NCBI GenBank assembly: GCA_009829735.1
Contig: CM020618.1
Location: 13,250,568-13,314,567 of the forward strand
DNA: 64,000 nucleotides
DNA from: Pyropia yezoensis
Lineage: Eukaryota; Rhodophyta; Bangiophyceae; Bangiales; Bangiaceae
Direction of reading: 5' to 3'
The notes beneath the pieces were generated by a model. That model did no database searches, had not been told where the DNA came from, and saw only the letters and a program-made list of their open reading frames with translations. Shown piece by piece: positions 34,549-46,400 of the stretch; within the stretch, counting starts at the first letter, position 1; each line of letters starts with the position of its first letter. The translations under genes were made by a program, and so were the position numbers.

Positions 34549-37500
34549 GGCGGGTGCACGGGAAGAACGGGAAGCAAAGGGGTGGCGGTGGCGGGAGGGG
34601 GGGAGAGGTCAGGCGGCGTCTTGTACTCCCCGTCGGTCGGCCGCCACCGCCAATGGGGGCTGAGCGAGGCAGGGGGGGGGGGGGGCACAGACCCAGAGGG
34701 GAAAAGAGGACGGCACCCCTTGAGGTGCCTGCGGTGGGTGTGTAGACGCGAAGAGGGCGGCAGCGGGGGGCGGGTGTCGTTGGCGGCGGGGAGGGGGGGC
34801 GGACGGCAGCGGCGGTGGCAGGCGGAGCGGGGGCGGGGAGTCAAGGCCCAGGCGCTGGTGGGAGAGGCTGGCGACGGTGACCACCAGACCAGCAGCGGTC
34901 TTTGACAGGCTGCCGGCAGAGGGGAGGCGTGGCGCGGGACACGCTAGCGCGGGGGGGCGGGGGGGCGGGGGAGGAGAGACCAGCCACGTGGCCCCAACCA
35001 CCGCCAGCGAAAAACAGAGGCAGGGGGGGGGGATAGGGGACAAGGGGGGGGGGGGGGGGCAAGCCCAAAACCGTCGTCCCCCGCCGCCCCCGCCGCCGCG
35101 GCCGTGGACGGCAGCGGTGAGGGGTGGGGGGGGGCGTCGGCGGCGTCGGCAGCGGCGGCAACGATGCGCCGGCCACGCGCTTCCCCCGCCACCGCCCCCC
35201 CCCCCACGCCGCCGCGGCTGCTGCCGCTGCGGCGGCCGCCCGCCGGGCAGGCGCGGGCGGGTGCGGTCTGGCGGGGCGGGCGGGACAGGGTGGGCGGGCG
35301 GTGGGCAGACGGGCGGCGGGGCTTTCGTGGCGGCCTCCGCCACGGGCGTGCGCGCGGGGGAGTGGGGGGTGGGGGGGGGGGGGGTGTGGGGGGGGGGAGG
35401 TATAGATAGCGAGGGAGGGGAGCCCCCGCGGTAGAGGTTGGCGCCGCGGCGGCGGCGGGGAAAGCGGAGGGCTGCCCCCCCCCTTACGCTTCAACCTTGA
35501 CCCCCCCCCCCCGCCCCCCCACCACCCCCACCCCGGCGGGGCCGCAGTTCATAACGGCGGCAGCCGCGGCAGGGGGGCGGGGACAGGGGCGGCGGCGGGG
35601 GGGGGGGGGTCGGGGGGAGCTCTCCCCCCCCACGCCGTGCCTGCCCGTCGGGGGCGGGAGGGGGGAGAGGGGCGGGCGGGCGGGCGGGCGGGGAGGCGGA
35701 GGGGCGCCACCGCGGCGACAGTGCCCCACCGCCGTGTCCGCCGTGCTCATCAAGCGCACATCTGGGGAGCACCTTTTCCGTCATCGTCACGGTGCACGGT
35801 GTCCTCGTCCTCGACGGCACACGACCGGCCTGCACGGGTATTGTGGGGTAGTGCCCATGAATGAACTTTCTCGCAACAATTGATCAACTGTCTTAGGTAA
35901 CTCTTGTAGGCAAAAGAGACACGTAGGGAGAGGTATACAGAAGTCCCGCCCGAGCCACTCCTCTTGCCTCGCAAGGGTCGGTAGAAAATGGGCAGGGACG
36001 ATTGGTCAAAATGAATACAGTGCAGTGCCCATCCAAGGCCACGTCCAAAGGGGGGGGGGGGGGGGGGGGGGGACGGGGGTGGCCCCGCGAAGCGCGGGGG
36101 ACCCCCCCCCCCACCCCCCACCACACACGGCAGCAGAGAGCGTGGGCGGGGGGCCTTGTTTGCTGGTCTGATGGCCCGGCCGGTCGCGCCCCGGAATGCA
36201 GTTCTTTTTTGCCAGTCGCGGCGCGTGTGGCCCCAGCCGCCAGCCCATCCCTGCGGGCGCGTGTGTGGTGGGGGGGGGGGGGGGGGCCGGGGGGGGGAGG
36301 GGGGCGTGCAGGGGCGCGGGGAGGAGGCGGCGGGGTGGGGGGGGCCCTCGCGTCGCGGCTGACAGAAGGCCCCGCGGGTGGGGGCGCGCAGGACGCGACC
36401 ACCGACGTCGACGCTGTCGCGTTTGGCGCGGGGCCTCGTGTTGGGGGCGCCAGAGGGCGTGGGATGGGCGGCAGGGGGGGTTTGGAGGGGGGGGGGGGGG
36501 GTGGGGCGCGGAGCCGCCAGAGGCGGCGGCAGACCTCGGCCCACCGCTCCCGCCGTGTATAGCCTATCTATCTATGTACAGTACAGAACGGCGGCGGCAG
36601 AGGGGCACCGTCCTTGCGCTGGCCCCCCCCCCCTTCCCCCTCCCTCTCTGCTCCCCCTCTCCTGTGGTTTTGTTCCGACCCCCCCCCGCTCTCCCCTCTC
36701 CCCGCGCGCACCCCCCCACCCGCCGCCCCCCCACCCTCGCTGCCTGCACAGCACAGCTGCAGCAGCCCGAGTCGCCACCCTCTTCCCCGCCCCCCGCCCC
36801 CCCCCCCCGCCCAGCGCTGGCGGTGTGGTGGGGTGGGGCCCAGCGTGTGGCGTGGCGCGGTGCACACAACCCCGCGCACACCCCCCCCCCCCCCCCAGGT
36901 GGGCAGGGGGGCCCCCCTGCCCTGCCCACCGGGTGTGCTGTGGAACCACCCGTACATAGCGACCGGGGGCGTGGGCGGGGGGGGCGGGGGGGGGAGCGCG
37001 GCGCGCGTGCCGTCGCCGGGCGCCACCCCCGCCAGCGCGCGCTGCGCACACCCCGCGGCCGTCGCCGCGCGCCCGCGCGCACGCTCCTCCCGCCGTTCAA
37101 TTTTCTTGGTCGGCCTGCCCCCGCCGAGTGGCCCCGCCGCCGCTGTCGTCGCCAACCCCCCCCCCGCCCCCCACCCCTTTCACGCCCCGCCCGCCGCCAG
37201 CGCAGCTGTGCAGTCCCAACCCCCCCCCCCCTCTCTCTCTCTCGCTCTCTCTCCCCACGCAACGCCCGCCGACACCGCCGCTCCTCGGCCTCCCGCCCCC
37301 CCGCCCCGTCCCTCTGCCGCCTCCTCTCTTCCCCCCCCCCCCCCCCCTCCCCCCCCCACCTGCGCACGCCCGCGTGCCGCCCTTCCCCTCCCTACACGGC
37401 GGTCGGGCGTCCTCCCCTGCGCCCTCCCTACCCCCCCCCCCCCGCCCCCCCCTTTCAACACCCTATCCACACGCGGCACCACGCTTCTCCCACGCCCACC

Positions 37501-38499
37501 CCCCCCCCCTCCCGCACGAGCCTGCCGTGGCCGCCCCCCCCCCGCCCCCCCCCCCCTTTTTGCGCGCGCGCGCGCGCGCGCGGTGCGTTGCCGTCTCTGG
37601 GGCGACGCCGTCTGCCCGTTTCTCTTTGTCTGTGTTGCGTGTCTCCGCCACCGGGGTGGGTGGCGAAGGCGGGGGGGCGGCCGGTCAGGCGGTCAGGCCG
37701 GCGGGGGGGGTGAGTGGGCGGGCGGTCGGGCGGGCGGTCGGGCGGGCGGGTGGTGGTGGTGGCTATACCCGCACCGCGCCGTCCCACCGTGTGTGTATTC
37801 CCGCTCGGCGTGTGTGTGTGGTGTGCGCGCGGGCGCCGCGGTGGTGGCCCTGCGCTGTCGTAGGCGTCCGTCCGCTGCGTCCGCTGCCGGCGTTTGTCCC
37901 CCCCCCCCCCCCCCCCTCTCTCTTTTTTTTTTTTTCCCGCGCTCCTACTGCGTCTTTTTTTTTTTTTTTTTTTTTTTTGCGTCTTTTTTTTTGTTACTCT
38001 TGCTGTGGTGGTGGTGCGTACTGCGTGAGCACACGCGCGCGCGGCCCCCCCCTTTCCTCCACCACCACACCCCCGGCGGTCGTACGAGTGTTGTCCCGGG
38101 GGGGGGGGGGGGGGGGCGTATCGCACGCGCGTGTGCCGCCGCCGCTGCGCTGCCGCCGCCGCAGCGGTCGCCGCTGCTGCCACCACCGCGCCCGCGGGCA
38201 CCCCCCCCCCCCCCCCCCCTTGCACCGCGCACCGCGCACCGCCCGGCCGTGTCCCACGGGCCGCGCCACGCCGTGCGCGCGCCTCCCGCCGTCGCGCTGG
38301 ACGCCTTCCTCTTTGGTGTGTTCCTGGTGCTCCTCGTGCGTGCCCGCGGGCGGGTCGTCAGCGGCGGGGGCGGCGGCGGCGGCGGCGGCGGGGGCGGCGG
38401 CGGCGGCGGCGGCGGGGGCGGCTCCCCGCGGCGGCGCCGCGGGGCGGGCGGCGGCGCCATGGCTATACCGCCCGCCCCCGCGAGTGGCGGCGGAGGTAG
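34549..38499. other. Homopolymer-rich region without a convincing gene
   Basis: About 4 kb of extreme composition: G-runs at 35046-35059, 35369-35380, 36051-36072 and 36271-36286, many C-runs between 36620 and 37560, a 21-base GC alternation at 37562-37582, a C18 run with CTCTCT and T13 (37899-37935), T26 (37954-37979), T9 (37984-37992) and C18 (38201-38218). A short stretch at 35740-36030 has ordinary composition. Overlapping ORFs of 100-700 codons exist in all frames, but they read as Pro/Arg/Gly strings with no family match, so I list none. The last part is presumably the promoter and leader of the SAPS gene. Confidence 0.55.
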
Positions 38500-41400
38500 T
38501 GGTGGTGGTGGTGGTGGTGGGGGTGGTGGTGGTGGGAGTGGGAGTGGGGGTGGGGGTGGGGGTGGGGGTGGGGGTGGGGGTGGGGGTGGCGGGGGGGGGG
38601 AGGAGGGGTGGTGGGGGGGGGGGGAGGCGCCGACGCCGACGCCCCGCCGACCGGTGGCGGGGCACCCGCCGCGGCGGCTGCCAGCCCCACCGACGGCGGT
38701 GGGGGTGGTGGCGGGGGAGGTACCGGACGGACGCCGGGCCTAGCGTTTGGCGGTGGGGGGGGGGGGGTGGCTGGGGAGGCTGCCCCATACTGGCGCACCT
38801 CGTTTGGGCCGTCGGCGGTGGTGGAGCTGCTGGACCAGCTGGAAGGGTCGGCGGAGGGGGCGGGGGGGGGCGCCGCCGCCGCCGCCGCGCTCGCCGGTGG
38901 GGGGAGGGCTGCGGCGGGGGGTGTGGGCGAGGGGGGGGGTGGCAGCCCGCAGGCGGCGCCAGCGGGCGCTCCCGGTGGGGCGCCAGGCGTGGCGGCCGCT
39001 GCCGCCCGGCGATCGCCGCCGCCGGGGCCACTGTCGGGCGGCGGCAGCCCGTCGGCGGCGGGTGACGGGGAGAGGGGCGGTGCCGGCCCCGCCGCCGCCG
39101 CCGTCGCCGCCGCGTCGGATGCGGGGGACGGGTCGGACGGGGGGCCGCCCACGCTGGGGGATTTCCTCGACGAGGACGACCTCGTGTCCGAGGCGCGGTC
39201 GGGCAACGAGCGGCTGCTCGCCTACTTGACCGCGGAAGCCAACCTGCAGGTGCGTTTGTGGTGGGGGTGGGGATGGTTTGGGGGGGGGGGGGGGGGGGGG
39301 GGGGGCGGGGTCAGCGGCTTGCCAGCCCCCCAGGCTGCTGCCCCCTGCTGCGGCGGGCGTGCGTGCAGGGCAGGGAAGGGGTGAGTCTGAGGGGGGTTGT
39401 GACGGGCCTGTGCGTATGCGACGCGCCGGGCGTGCGTCACCGTGGCCGTGTGGGTGTGCGGTGGACCGATAGGCTAACCCGGTGCTTGCTTGTGAACACG
39501 TCCACTCCCCAGCGTTGCGTCCTTTGTTTTCGTCTGCTGCCGGTGGGCCTTGTCTTGATGCCCCTTCCTCGTCCCTCCCGCCTTTCCACGCTCAGGAACT
39601 CCTCACCCTGTGCATTGAACCGTCGGGTCCCGCCTTGGCAGCCGTTTTGTCGGGCGACGCGGACCGGGCCAAGGCGGCCCACCACTCGGCTAAACGGCAG
39701 TACGCCGCGGCAGAGGTCCTGACCGCCTCTGTGCCACAGCTGCTGGACGCGTTGGTGTGTGGTCGGCCTCCACCGCTGGAGCGGCTGTGGGATGCTCTCC
39801 GCCATACGCCGGCGGGAGAGCTGGACACCCTCGCCGCGGGGCGCATCACGCGGGTGCTCGCGTCGGTGCTGGCCTCCCGCGGGGATGAGCTGCTTCAGTA
39901 CCTGTGCGCGGCGAATCAGCGGACGGGATCTGATGCCGCCGAGCCGGGCGGTGCTCTGTCAGCGCTTGTGCGTCACGTGGCGCTGCCGGTCGTGGCCGAC
40001 CTGTTTGTGCGGCTGCTGGACACGCCCGACCAGCAGGAGGGGGAGTCAGACTCGACAGGCGGCAGTGGGCTCATGCGGTCTTCCGACGAGGGCCCCGCGG
40101 CGTCGAGTCCTTTGGCCCCATCCGATGCGCCGCGCCCAGCGGCCTTGCAGCTCTTGTCGGACTGCAATATCATTGTCGCCCTGACGACCTCGGCCGTGAC
40201 GCAGTCGCCGTCGTCGTCTGCGGCAGGCGGGGGGGCAGATCAACTGTTGCGGGAGGAGACGGTTACGGCGTGCTTTACCACCGTCCTGGCCATGTCTCGC
40301 CGGCTATTGTACCTCCACACGGTGGGTGTAGAGGTGCCGCCGGCCATCTTTGTGTACGCGGGTGGGCCAGCGACGGACGCTCTAGGCGGTTCATTGGACG
40401 CGGCGCTAACAGCAGAATCGGACGACCAGCCGCTGCCGCTTCGGCGACTGTTGGTGGCGGTGAGAGAGTTGATGGAAGCAGCGATGCCGCCGCCGTCGAG
40501 CGACGGTGACGTCACGGAAGGCGGACTGGGGGGCGCCGGCGGGAGCGGGAGCGCGAGCATGGGCGGCGTCCGCGGGGGGGGCGCCGGCGGCGTCATGGGT
40601 GGGCGCTCCCGCCCGCTGCCCCGCTTTGCAGCCGCCGGCAGACAGGGCTACGGCAACCGCTTTCGGGCGCCCGCGCGTGGGCGGCCGGGAGGCGGGGTGG
40701 GTCGCCAGACGGGCGGCAGCGGGTCTGGTGCCGCCTGGCAAGCGCAGCCCGTCTCCCCTGCATCTGCCATGGCGGTGGCGGACGCGGACTCAGTGCCCGA
40801 GGTGGTGGACCAGGTGGTGGATGATATCGACGATGACGCAGTCGCGAATGCATGTGCGAGCTCCACCGCAGCTGGGGAGAACCCGGAAGCCAACACGTGT
40901 GCGCCCGCCGTCGAGGCCCCTCCCCCGGTACCCGTTGAGCCGGTGGTGTCCCTTGCACCGCTGGAGGAGGTGGTGATGGCTCGCCTCCCCGCCCTGCTGA
41001 GCCTCCTCACTCGCCGCGTCAATCGCGCCCGTACCAGTACAATACCTGTCCCGACGGGGGCGGCAGGCCTGGCACTGTCGCCCCCGGCGCCGTCGGCTGA
41101 TAATGCACTAGGCCTGACTGGTCTGCGTGTGGCAGAGCTGTTTGCGACGGTGCTAGCCCGTGGCAGCGCTGATGGCATGGGCGCCCTTGCTCAGCAGGGC
41201 GTTCCTGCCACACTGCTTGCCGCCATCACCGCCTACCCGTGGACCTCCATGTTGCACGCAGCTGTCAGCAGATGCATCAAGGCGGCTCTCGCCGTTAATG
41301 CGCATTCCTACCGGGTGCAGGTGTGGAGAGAAGCGGGGTTATTGAGCTGGCTCAACGAGGCGTGGACGGCGGGCAATGTGGCTGATGGGTGTGCAACGGG

Positions 41401-42901
41401 TAGCGGAAGCGAGCCACCAAGAGCTGCGGGCGACGGCGGTAACGCCACTGTGGATGGGGACAGCTCGCAGCAGCGGCCATCGTCGTCTTCTTCGTCCTCC
41501 CCTGCCGCGTCTGCGACCACACCACCGACCAAAGACGTGTCAGAAGCGTCGCGCGAAGCAAGAGAGGTGAGACGACAGCGGGAGGGTGGCGCAGGCGGCG
41601 TCTCCCGCCTTAGGCCTGCCTACATGGGGCACTTGGTGTCCATTGCAGTGGACGTAGGGGCTTGGCTTGACCGTTTGCAGCCGTCGTCCGCCGGTGTCAG
41701 CGGTGGCACCAACGCGGAGGCGGCGCCGTCCGAGGCGGATGTGACGGCCTTTCGGGCGCTGCTGGCTGGTGCCGTTGGTGAGGCAGTGGCAGCGCAAGAG
41801 CGGCCACTTGGAGAGCGCCCTGGCACTACCGATGGCGGTGCAGTTGGCGGACCCCTGGATGGCCGGCAAGAGGAAGACGATGAAGATGCGGTGGAGGAGG
41901 TGGTGGAGGTTATCTTTGACTACCAGTCGGGCGAGGGCGACGACGCCTCGGATGTTTCCGATATTTTGGACGTTCAAGCTGAAGCGGATGGGGCGGTCGC
42001 CCGTGGGCGGTCTTCTTCCAAGGCGGGTGTCGCCGGGGACGCCAGAGGACGCTCCTTGTCGGCGGCGCTCGCTGAGGCGTTGCCCGACAAAGCGGACCGC
42101 AAGGTGTCCACATCTGGCGACAGTGTAGCGAGCACTCGAGGCAGCGGGCGCGGGAGTGGCCGCCGTGCTGGTCCTTCTGTGGCGAGCCAGTCAGCGGCCA
42201 TTACCGAGTTGGCTGACGACGATGAAGATATCCAGACTGTGGATGTGGAGGACGTGGTGCCGCCGGCCAGCGGGTCTATGAGGACGCCTTCACCACCACC
42301 AGCTCTGCCATCGACGCCTTCCCCCCCGCCCGCCGCTGCACCTCACATGAACGGCAAGGTGACGGGGGTATCCTTGGCCGCGGGAACTGCGTCGGGGATA
42401 GCGTCAGCCACCGCGGCGGTGGCGGCCATGGATCTCTCCTCGTCTGACGACGAAGATGAGTACGTGAAGTTTGACCCCGACGCCGACGACTTTGTCGATG
42501 CGGACGATGATGATGGGTACGCTCCGTTGGCTGGTGGCTCCGCCAGCGCGAGCGCGACGGGAGGCTCGAAAGCGCCCTCCGTGGCCAACCTGTCCGTTCC
42601 TGCGAGTGCTCCGTGCCCTCCACCCACTCGAGTCAGTGACTTCGTGGCGGCCGACGGGGGCGGCTCGAGCAGTGACGACGATGGCGAGTGGGAGCCCTTT
42701 GACCCTAATGACGACGACGAGGGGGAGGGCGATGACAGCGGCGACGGCTTGAGCAATGTCAGCGAAGGTGCGTCGCCAGCGTCGACGGGCGGCTCCAGCG
42801 GCTCGTCAGCGCCACCACCATCACCGGCCAGCCGGGGGGTCATTCCTGCATTATTCTCGGCAGTGGCCGCCGCCGCCACGGGCGGCAAGACGCGGCGGTG
42901 A
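38500..42901 (+). CDS. PP6 regulatory subunit, SAPS domain, two exons
   Basis: Exon 1 ends at 39249 and exon 2 is 39596-42901 (1101 residues); the join is phase 0 with a GT-AG intron. Exon 1 carries the SAPS start: YWRTSFGPSAVVELLDQLE near 38787, then LGDFLDEDDLVSEARSGN and LLAYLTAEANLQ just before the donor. Exon 2 continues with ELLTLC, the helical repeats (ALSALVRHVALPVVADLF), GVPATLLAAITAYPWTSML, and RPAYMGHLVSIA. The C-terminus is Ser/Pro-rich and acidic (SSSDDEDEYVKFD, WEPFDPNDDDEGEGDD). SAPS proteins bind the PP6/Sit4 phosphatase and direct it in cell-cycle and stress control. The true start is unclear: the exon-1 frame is open only from 38500 and has no ATG; an ATG at 38459 (MAIPPAPASGGG) lies in another frame across a GGT/GGGGGT repeat. 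A polymorphic or misread repeat, or an upstream exon, could explain this. Confidence 0.88.
39250..39595 (+). other. Intron of the SAPS gene
   Basis: The 346-bp intron begins GTGCGTTTG after CAG and ends CTTTCCACGCTCAG before GAACTC. Reading continues in phase 0 from ANLQ into ELLTLC, as the SAPS family requires. It contains a G-run of more than 20 bases near 39280-39305. It is the only intron with clear protein support in the window. Confidence 0.88.
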
Positions 42902-43277
42902 CGGTAAACCGGCTGGTCCGCATGCGCTGGATGCAGTGGGGGACAGTGGGGGAGGTGGCATGGCGTGGGCGGGCGTTGGGGAAGGGCGACGACCCTCTCG
43001 AGCAGCACCGCTGGCGGCGCCCGCCGGTTTGTACGTGTAGTGCGTTTTGTTCGCGGGGTGGGTTTCCCTGAGCAGTTCGAGGCGGCTTGTTCGAGCGGCT
43101 CTGGGTGGAAATTGCTTTACTTTTTTCTGTTCTGGTCCTATTTCTTCTCTGTTGTTACATTTCTTTTTTCTCTCCTTTTTCATCGTTTCTGTTGGCGCGG
43201 AAGCGCCGTTTTTCACCGTGTCCATTCACATGACAAATATATTGGCGCCGCCGTCCGCGGCGAGCGGGTGCGCCCCA
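42902..43277. other. 3' flank of the SAPS gene
   Basis: T-rich DNA after the stop codon, with T6-T7 tracts at 43126-43180 and TTGTTACATTTCTTTTTTC. It is likely 3' untranslated sequence. No gene was seen. Confidence 0.4.
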
Positions 43278-43926
43278 GCGCAGCACTGCTCATCCCCTGC
43301 CAAGATACAAGCCTGACTTTGGCCCGATCTCTTGCTTCATTGTGCAAAAATTTGCCCTGCTCGAGCACGAAAATGAACAGCTCGAGCAGAACTTTCCTTT
43401 TCTGATTGAGGGGCAAGGCTGAGGCCAAGTAATCTCCCCCAGCATGACCGACACGACTGCCGCTGTCGGTGTTCTGTCACCCAATGACAACAGCTGTGGC
43501 GCTGCTGTTTGCTGGATGGAGCGTTCCATTGGTCAGAATTCACGTCGTAGATGTCGAGCCAGGCGGAGAGATTTTTCCGTGCAGACCCTCGAAAGCTGTC
43601 GTCGCGCAGGTTTTTGCGCTACCAGTGCGAGAGATTGCGCGATTTTTCAACGCGTTCGTATAAACATTGCTCCCTAGCGTAGCGATGGTCGGCCGCTTTT
43701 TTGCGCTTCAAGAGAGTGCTCTCCCGCCCCGTGCGCTTCCGGTCATACCAAGGGAGGTGGCGACCACCAATCGCCCGAGCTGTTGTAGGCAGAAAGCCAG
43801 AAACGGGGGGAAAAGCGGTGTCTATGATGCCTTGAGGGGGAGTCGATGCAGGTTTTATGCAGGTTTTTGCTCGAGAATTTCCTAAAAAAGTAAGAAAGTT
43901 TTGACAGGCGATAAGCAGTGCTGCGC
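43278..43926. mobile_element. Putative DNA transposon with 28-bp inverted ends
   Basis: The left end (43278-43305) begins GCGCAGCACTGCTCATCCCC; the right end (43899-43926), read in reverse, begins GCGCAGCACTGCTTATCGCC. The inverted ends match over about 28 bp with some mismatches, the first 13 being perfect. The interior is 590 bp and non-coding, with CTGCTCGAGCAC and CAGCTCGAGCAG inverted with respect to each other. No clear target duplication was found. It fits a non-autonomous DNA transposon; superfamily unassigned. Confidence 0.6.
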
Positions 43927-45240
43927 AGAGACACGAGTCTGGGTCGCTTTTGCACTGCACGTCTGCCCCACTACGGCCAGGGTTGCGAGCGTGATCTAGG
44001 TACACAACCTTCACGAGTCTGTTTCATGCGCAAGACAGCTCCCGAGCACTGCTTTGAATGGGCTTTCGCACGCGGGGTCGCGCCGAGTCATACGCAGATG
44101 CGTCCAGTATGGTGCGTGCCAAAACAGCACAATGCGTTAGCATCATGGTCAGAGGAAATGGCACCGTTGGCAATCAAAACCGGGGCCTCTCTAACCTCAA
44201 GTCACAATAGCAGCGGTGATCAACTGCGCTGAGTGTGAGAGGACTCGCTGGTGGTGCGGCGGCTCGCTGGGTGGAACGTACTCTTCCAGAGGCGAAGGAG
44301 CTCTGCACCTTGGCTATCCATCGTGCAAGTCCGGACCCCACACCTGTATGCAGTTTCCCTCTCTTGTGACCCCGAGCGCTGCGCAGAGTACGGCGCGTGA
44401 AACGGTATGTGTGGGGGCCCCAGTCGTACTAAAGTTTAGGTCACTGCAGCTTCAGTGAATGTGCGGGCAATCAATTTAGGCCGTAACTATGACACGTTTT
44501 GCTGCGTGCCGAGTTGAATTTAACCTCTCATCTGAGCGGCTGTTGGGTATTCAATCGAATATTTGCCAAAATGGCTTTGATTCAATGACGTCGTCGCAAC
44601 CCTGACTACGCCCCCCCTCAGGAGGTGAAGCGCCGGCGGGATCCCACTTTTTGTGGCGAGCATGAGAACGACCTCGTCGAGGTGTGCGTGAAGAGCGTTT
44701 TCTCTCCGGCGCTTCCTGCGCCAGTTATCGTCTTTTGTCATCTGGACCTGGTCGATCAAAACGTGCATTCGTGCATGCACCGGGCTCCCACGCGAGCACG
44801 GTGCACGAATCGCGGCCACACGCTGCATAGAAACACAAAAGAGCAGAAGTGACATGCAGGAGCAGGAGCGCAAAGAGGGTGGCCAAGAGGAGTACATCGG
44901 GGACCAAGAGGGATCCCAGCGCCCCGCCAGAGACAGCAGCAAGAACGTCTCCAAAGTGGCACGAGCGGCGGCTGCCGAAGGCGCCCCAGGACCTCTCTCG
45001 TCCGGCCTGGCCAACCAGTACCTCCTCCGCCTCGTGCGCTGAGGCACCCTATCGGAGGCTGGCGCTGCCCGTACCGCCGAGCCGGCCGGCCGGTGGCTCC
45101 TCTTCCCCCTGAACTTGGTCAACGCGGGCGGCGGGGCGGGTGGCAAGGTGGGAACCAGCCACCGGGCGGTGGCGGGCGTCCCCGACCGGTGCGGCCGAGC
45201 CGGCGCTGCGGCAGCCTGACTTGGGCCCCAGCCCGCGGAG
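43927..45240. other. Unassigned region
   Basis: About 1.3 kb of ordinary composition. Short ORFs on both strands (for example 44849-45112 + and 44520-45146 -, mutually overlapping) show no motif I recognise. No RNA gene was identified. Confidence 0.35.
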
Positions 45241-45249
45241 GTGTATGAC

Positions 45250-46400
45250 GCAGAGCCGCTGCAGACATCGATGAGTCAGCCGGCGGCTGCAGACGTCGAT
45301 TAGTCAGCCAACGGGGGCAACGGGGCGGACGACGCAGCCGACGCGGCCGCCGTCGCGGCGGCCGTGGGCTCCTTCGTAAGCGTCGCCCTGGGTGACGGCG
45401 CCACCTACGAGGCGGACACGGTGGCGCGGGCGCATCGGGCGCCGCGGTAGAGGGCGGCAACGACACGCGGCCACCCCACGAGCTGACCGTCACCTTATCC
45501 GCCGGCGTGTTTGTGTCAGACGCCGCCGTCGGCACCGCCTCCTTTCTCGCTGCTCAGCTGCTGCGGCTACCGGAAACGCCGTCGCCGCTGTGGCATGAAG
45601 CCACTCGCGCACCCAGCACCCAAGTTGGGGTGGTGCACAAGGGCTGCCTCCCGTGTCGGGGGAACCGGAAGAAGTGCAAGTCGCACACACGTTGTCTCTG
45701 TTGTGGGGCAATCCCCCCACCAGTAAACAAGAAGATGGTGTGTGGGCCAACAGTTTCTTGGTCGGGACGGGTAAGCGAGGCCAAGCGACGCTGTCCCTCC
45801 CTTTATCCCCCCAGGGTCCTTTCAGAATCTCGCCACTCAGAATTTCCCACCCCAGCACCTACCCACCGGGCCACACGAAAATTCAAGACGATAAAAATGC
45901 AGAAAACCCTCAAATCCATGTTGGATTTACTATCAAGCAAAGTATCCCTGACTTAGGGAAATTCGGGATCAAATGCAAAGGGAGGAACGGGTCAGACAAG
46001 TTGTCCCCCGTCCCAGTAAGGCGCGCTCTGCCCCCCTGTGTGGGGCCAGTTCTGCCACAGCGGCCGCGGATGGGGGGAACTTCGGAAGCAGTCGGGGCGG
46101 CGGCCGACGCGGCGGCGGCGGCGGCGGTGCCCGGGATGCGGCTACACACCGTCCGGCCGTAGGACGGCGCGTCGGTCGCTGTGGGGGCCGCTGCTGGCGC
46201 CGACGGCGACGGCGACGGTGGCGGCAGCGGCACGGGAGAAGGCGCAGCAATAGGCGGCGTCGCCACGGCCACCCCCCTGGCCGTCACAATCCCTAGGGCG
46301 GAGCGACCCGCCAGCGATAGCGCCGCCCGCCGCCGCATCGTCAGCTGCCAATGCGCGGGCGGGAGAGTGTAGCCCCCCACCGCCGCCCGCCCGCCGCTTC
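45250..46400 (+). pseudogene. Possible decayed Ala-rich gene split by an LTR
   Basis: On the plus strand, frames at about 45300-45450 (VGSFVSVALGDGATYEADTV) and 45455-45588 (LTVTLSAGVFVSDAAVGTASFL) look protein-like but sit in different frames. The second is cut by the LTR at 45589. Beyond the LTR, an open stretch at 46181-46372 (TATPLAVTIPRAERPASDSA) could be its continuation. No family was recognised. It may be a decayed host gene or chance GC-rich coding-like DNA. Confidence 0.25.
45589..46059 (-). mobile_element. Lone LTR, older divergent copy
   Basis: A 471-bp LTR of the same family as the full element. It begins TGTGGCATGAAGCC and ends TTCTGCCACA as displayed, which puts its transcription sense on the minus strand. 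It is clearly more diverged from the other three copies than they are from one another, so it is an older insertion. Flanks GCCGC and GCGGC do not form a clean 5-bp duplication. Confidence 0.85.

Noticed and set aside
36196-39065. Overlapping 500-700 codon ORFs in three plus frames
   Set aside because: They are translations of homopolymers; all frames are open in such DNA and no family motif appears.
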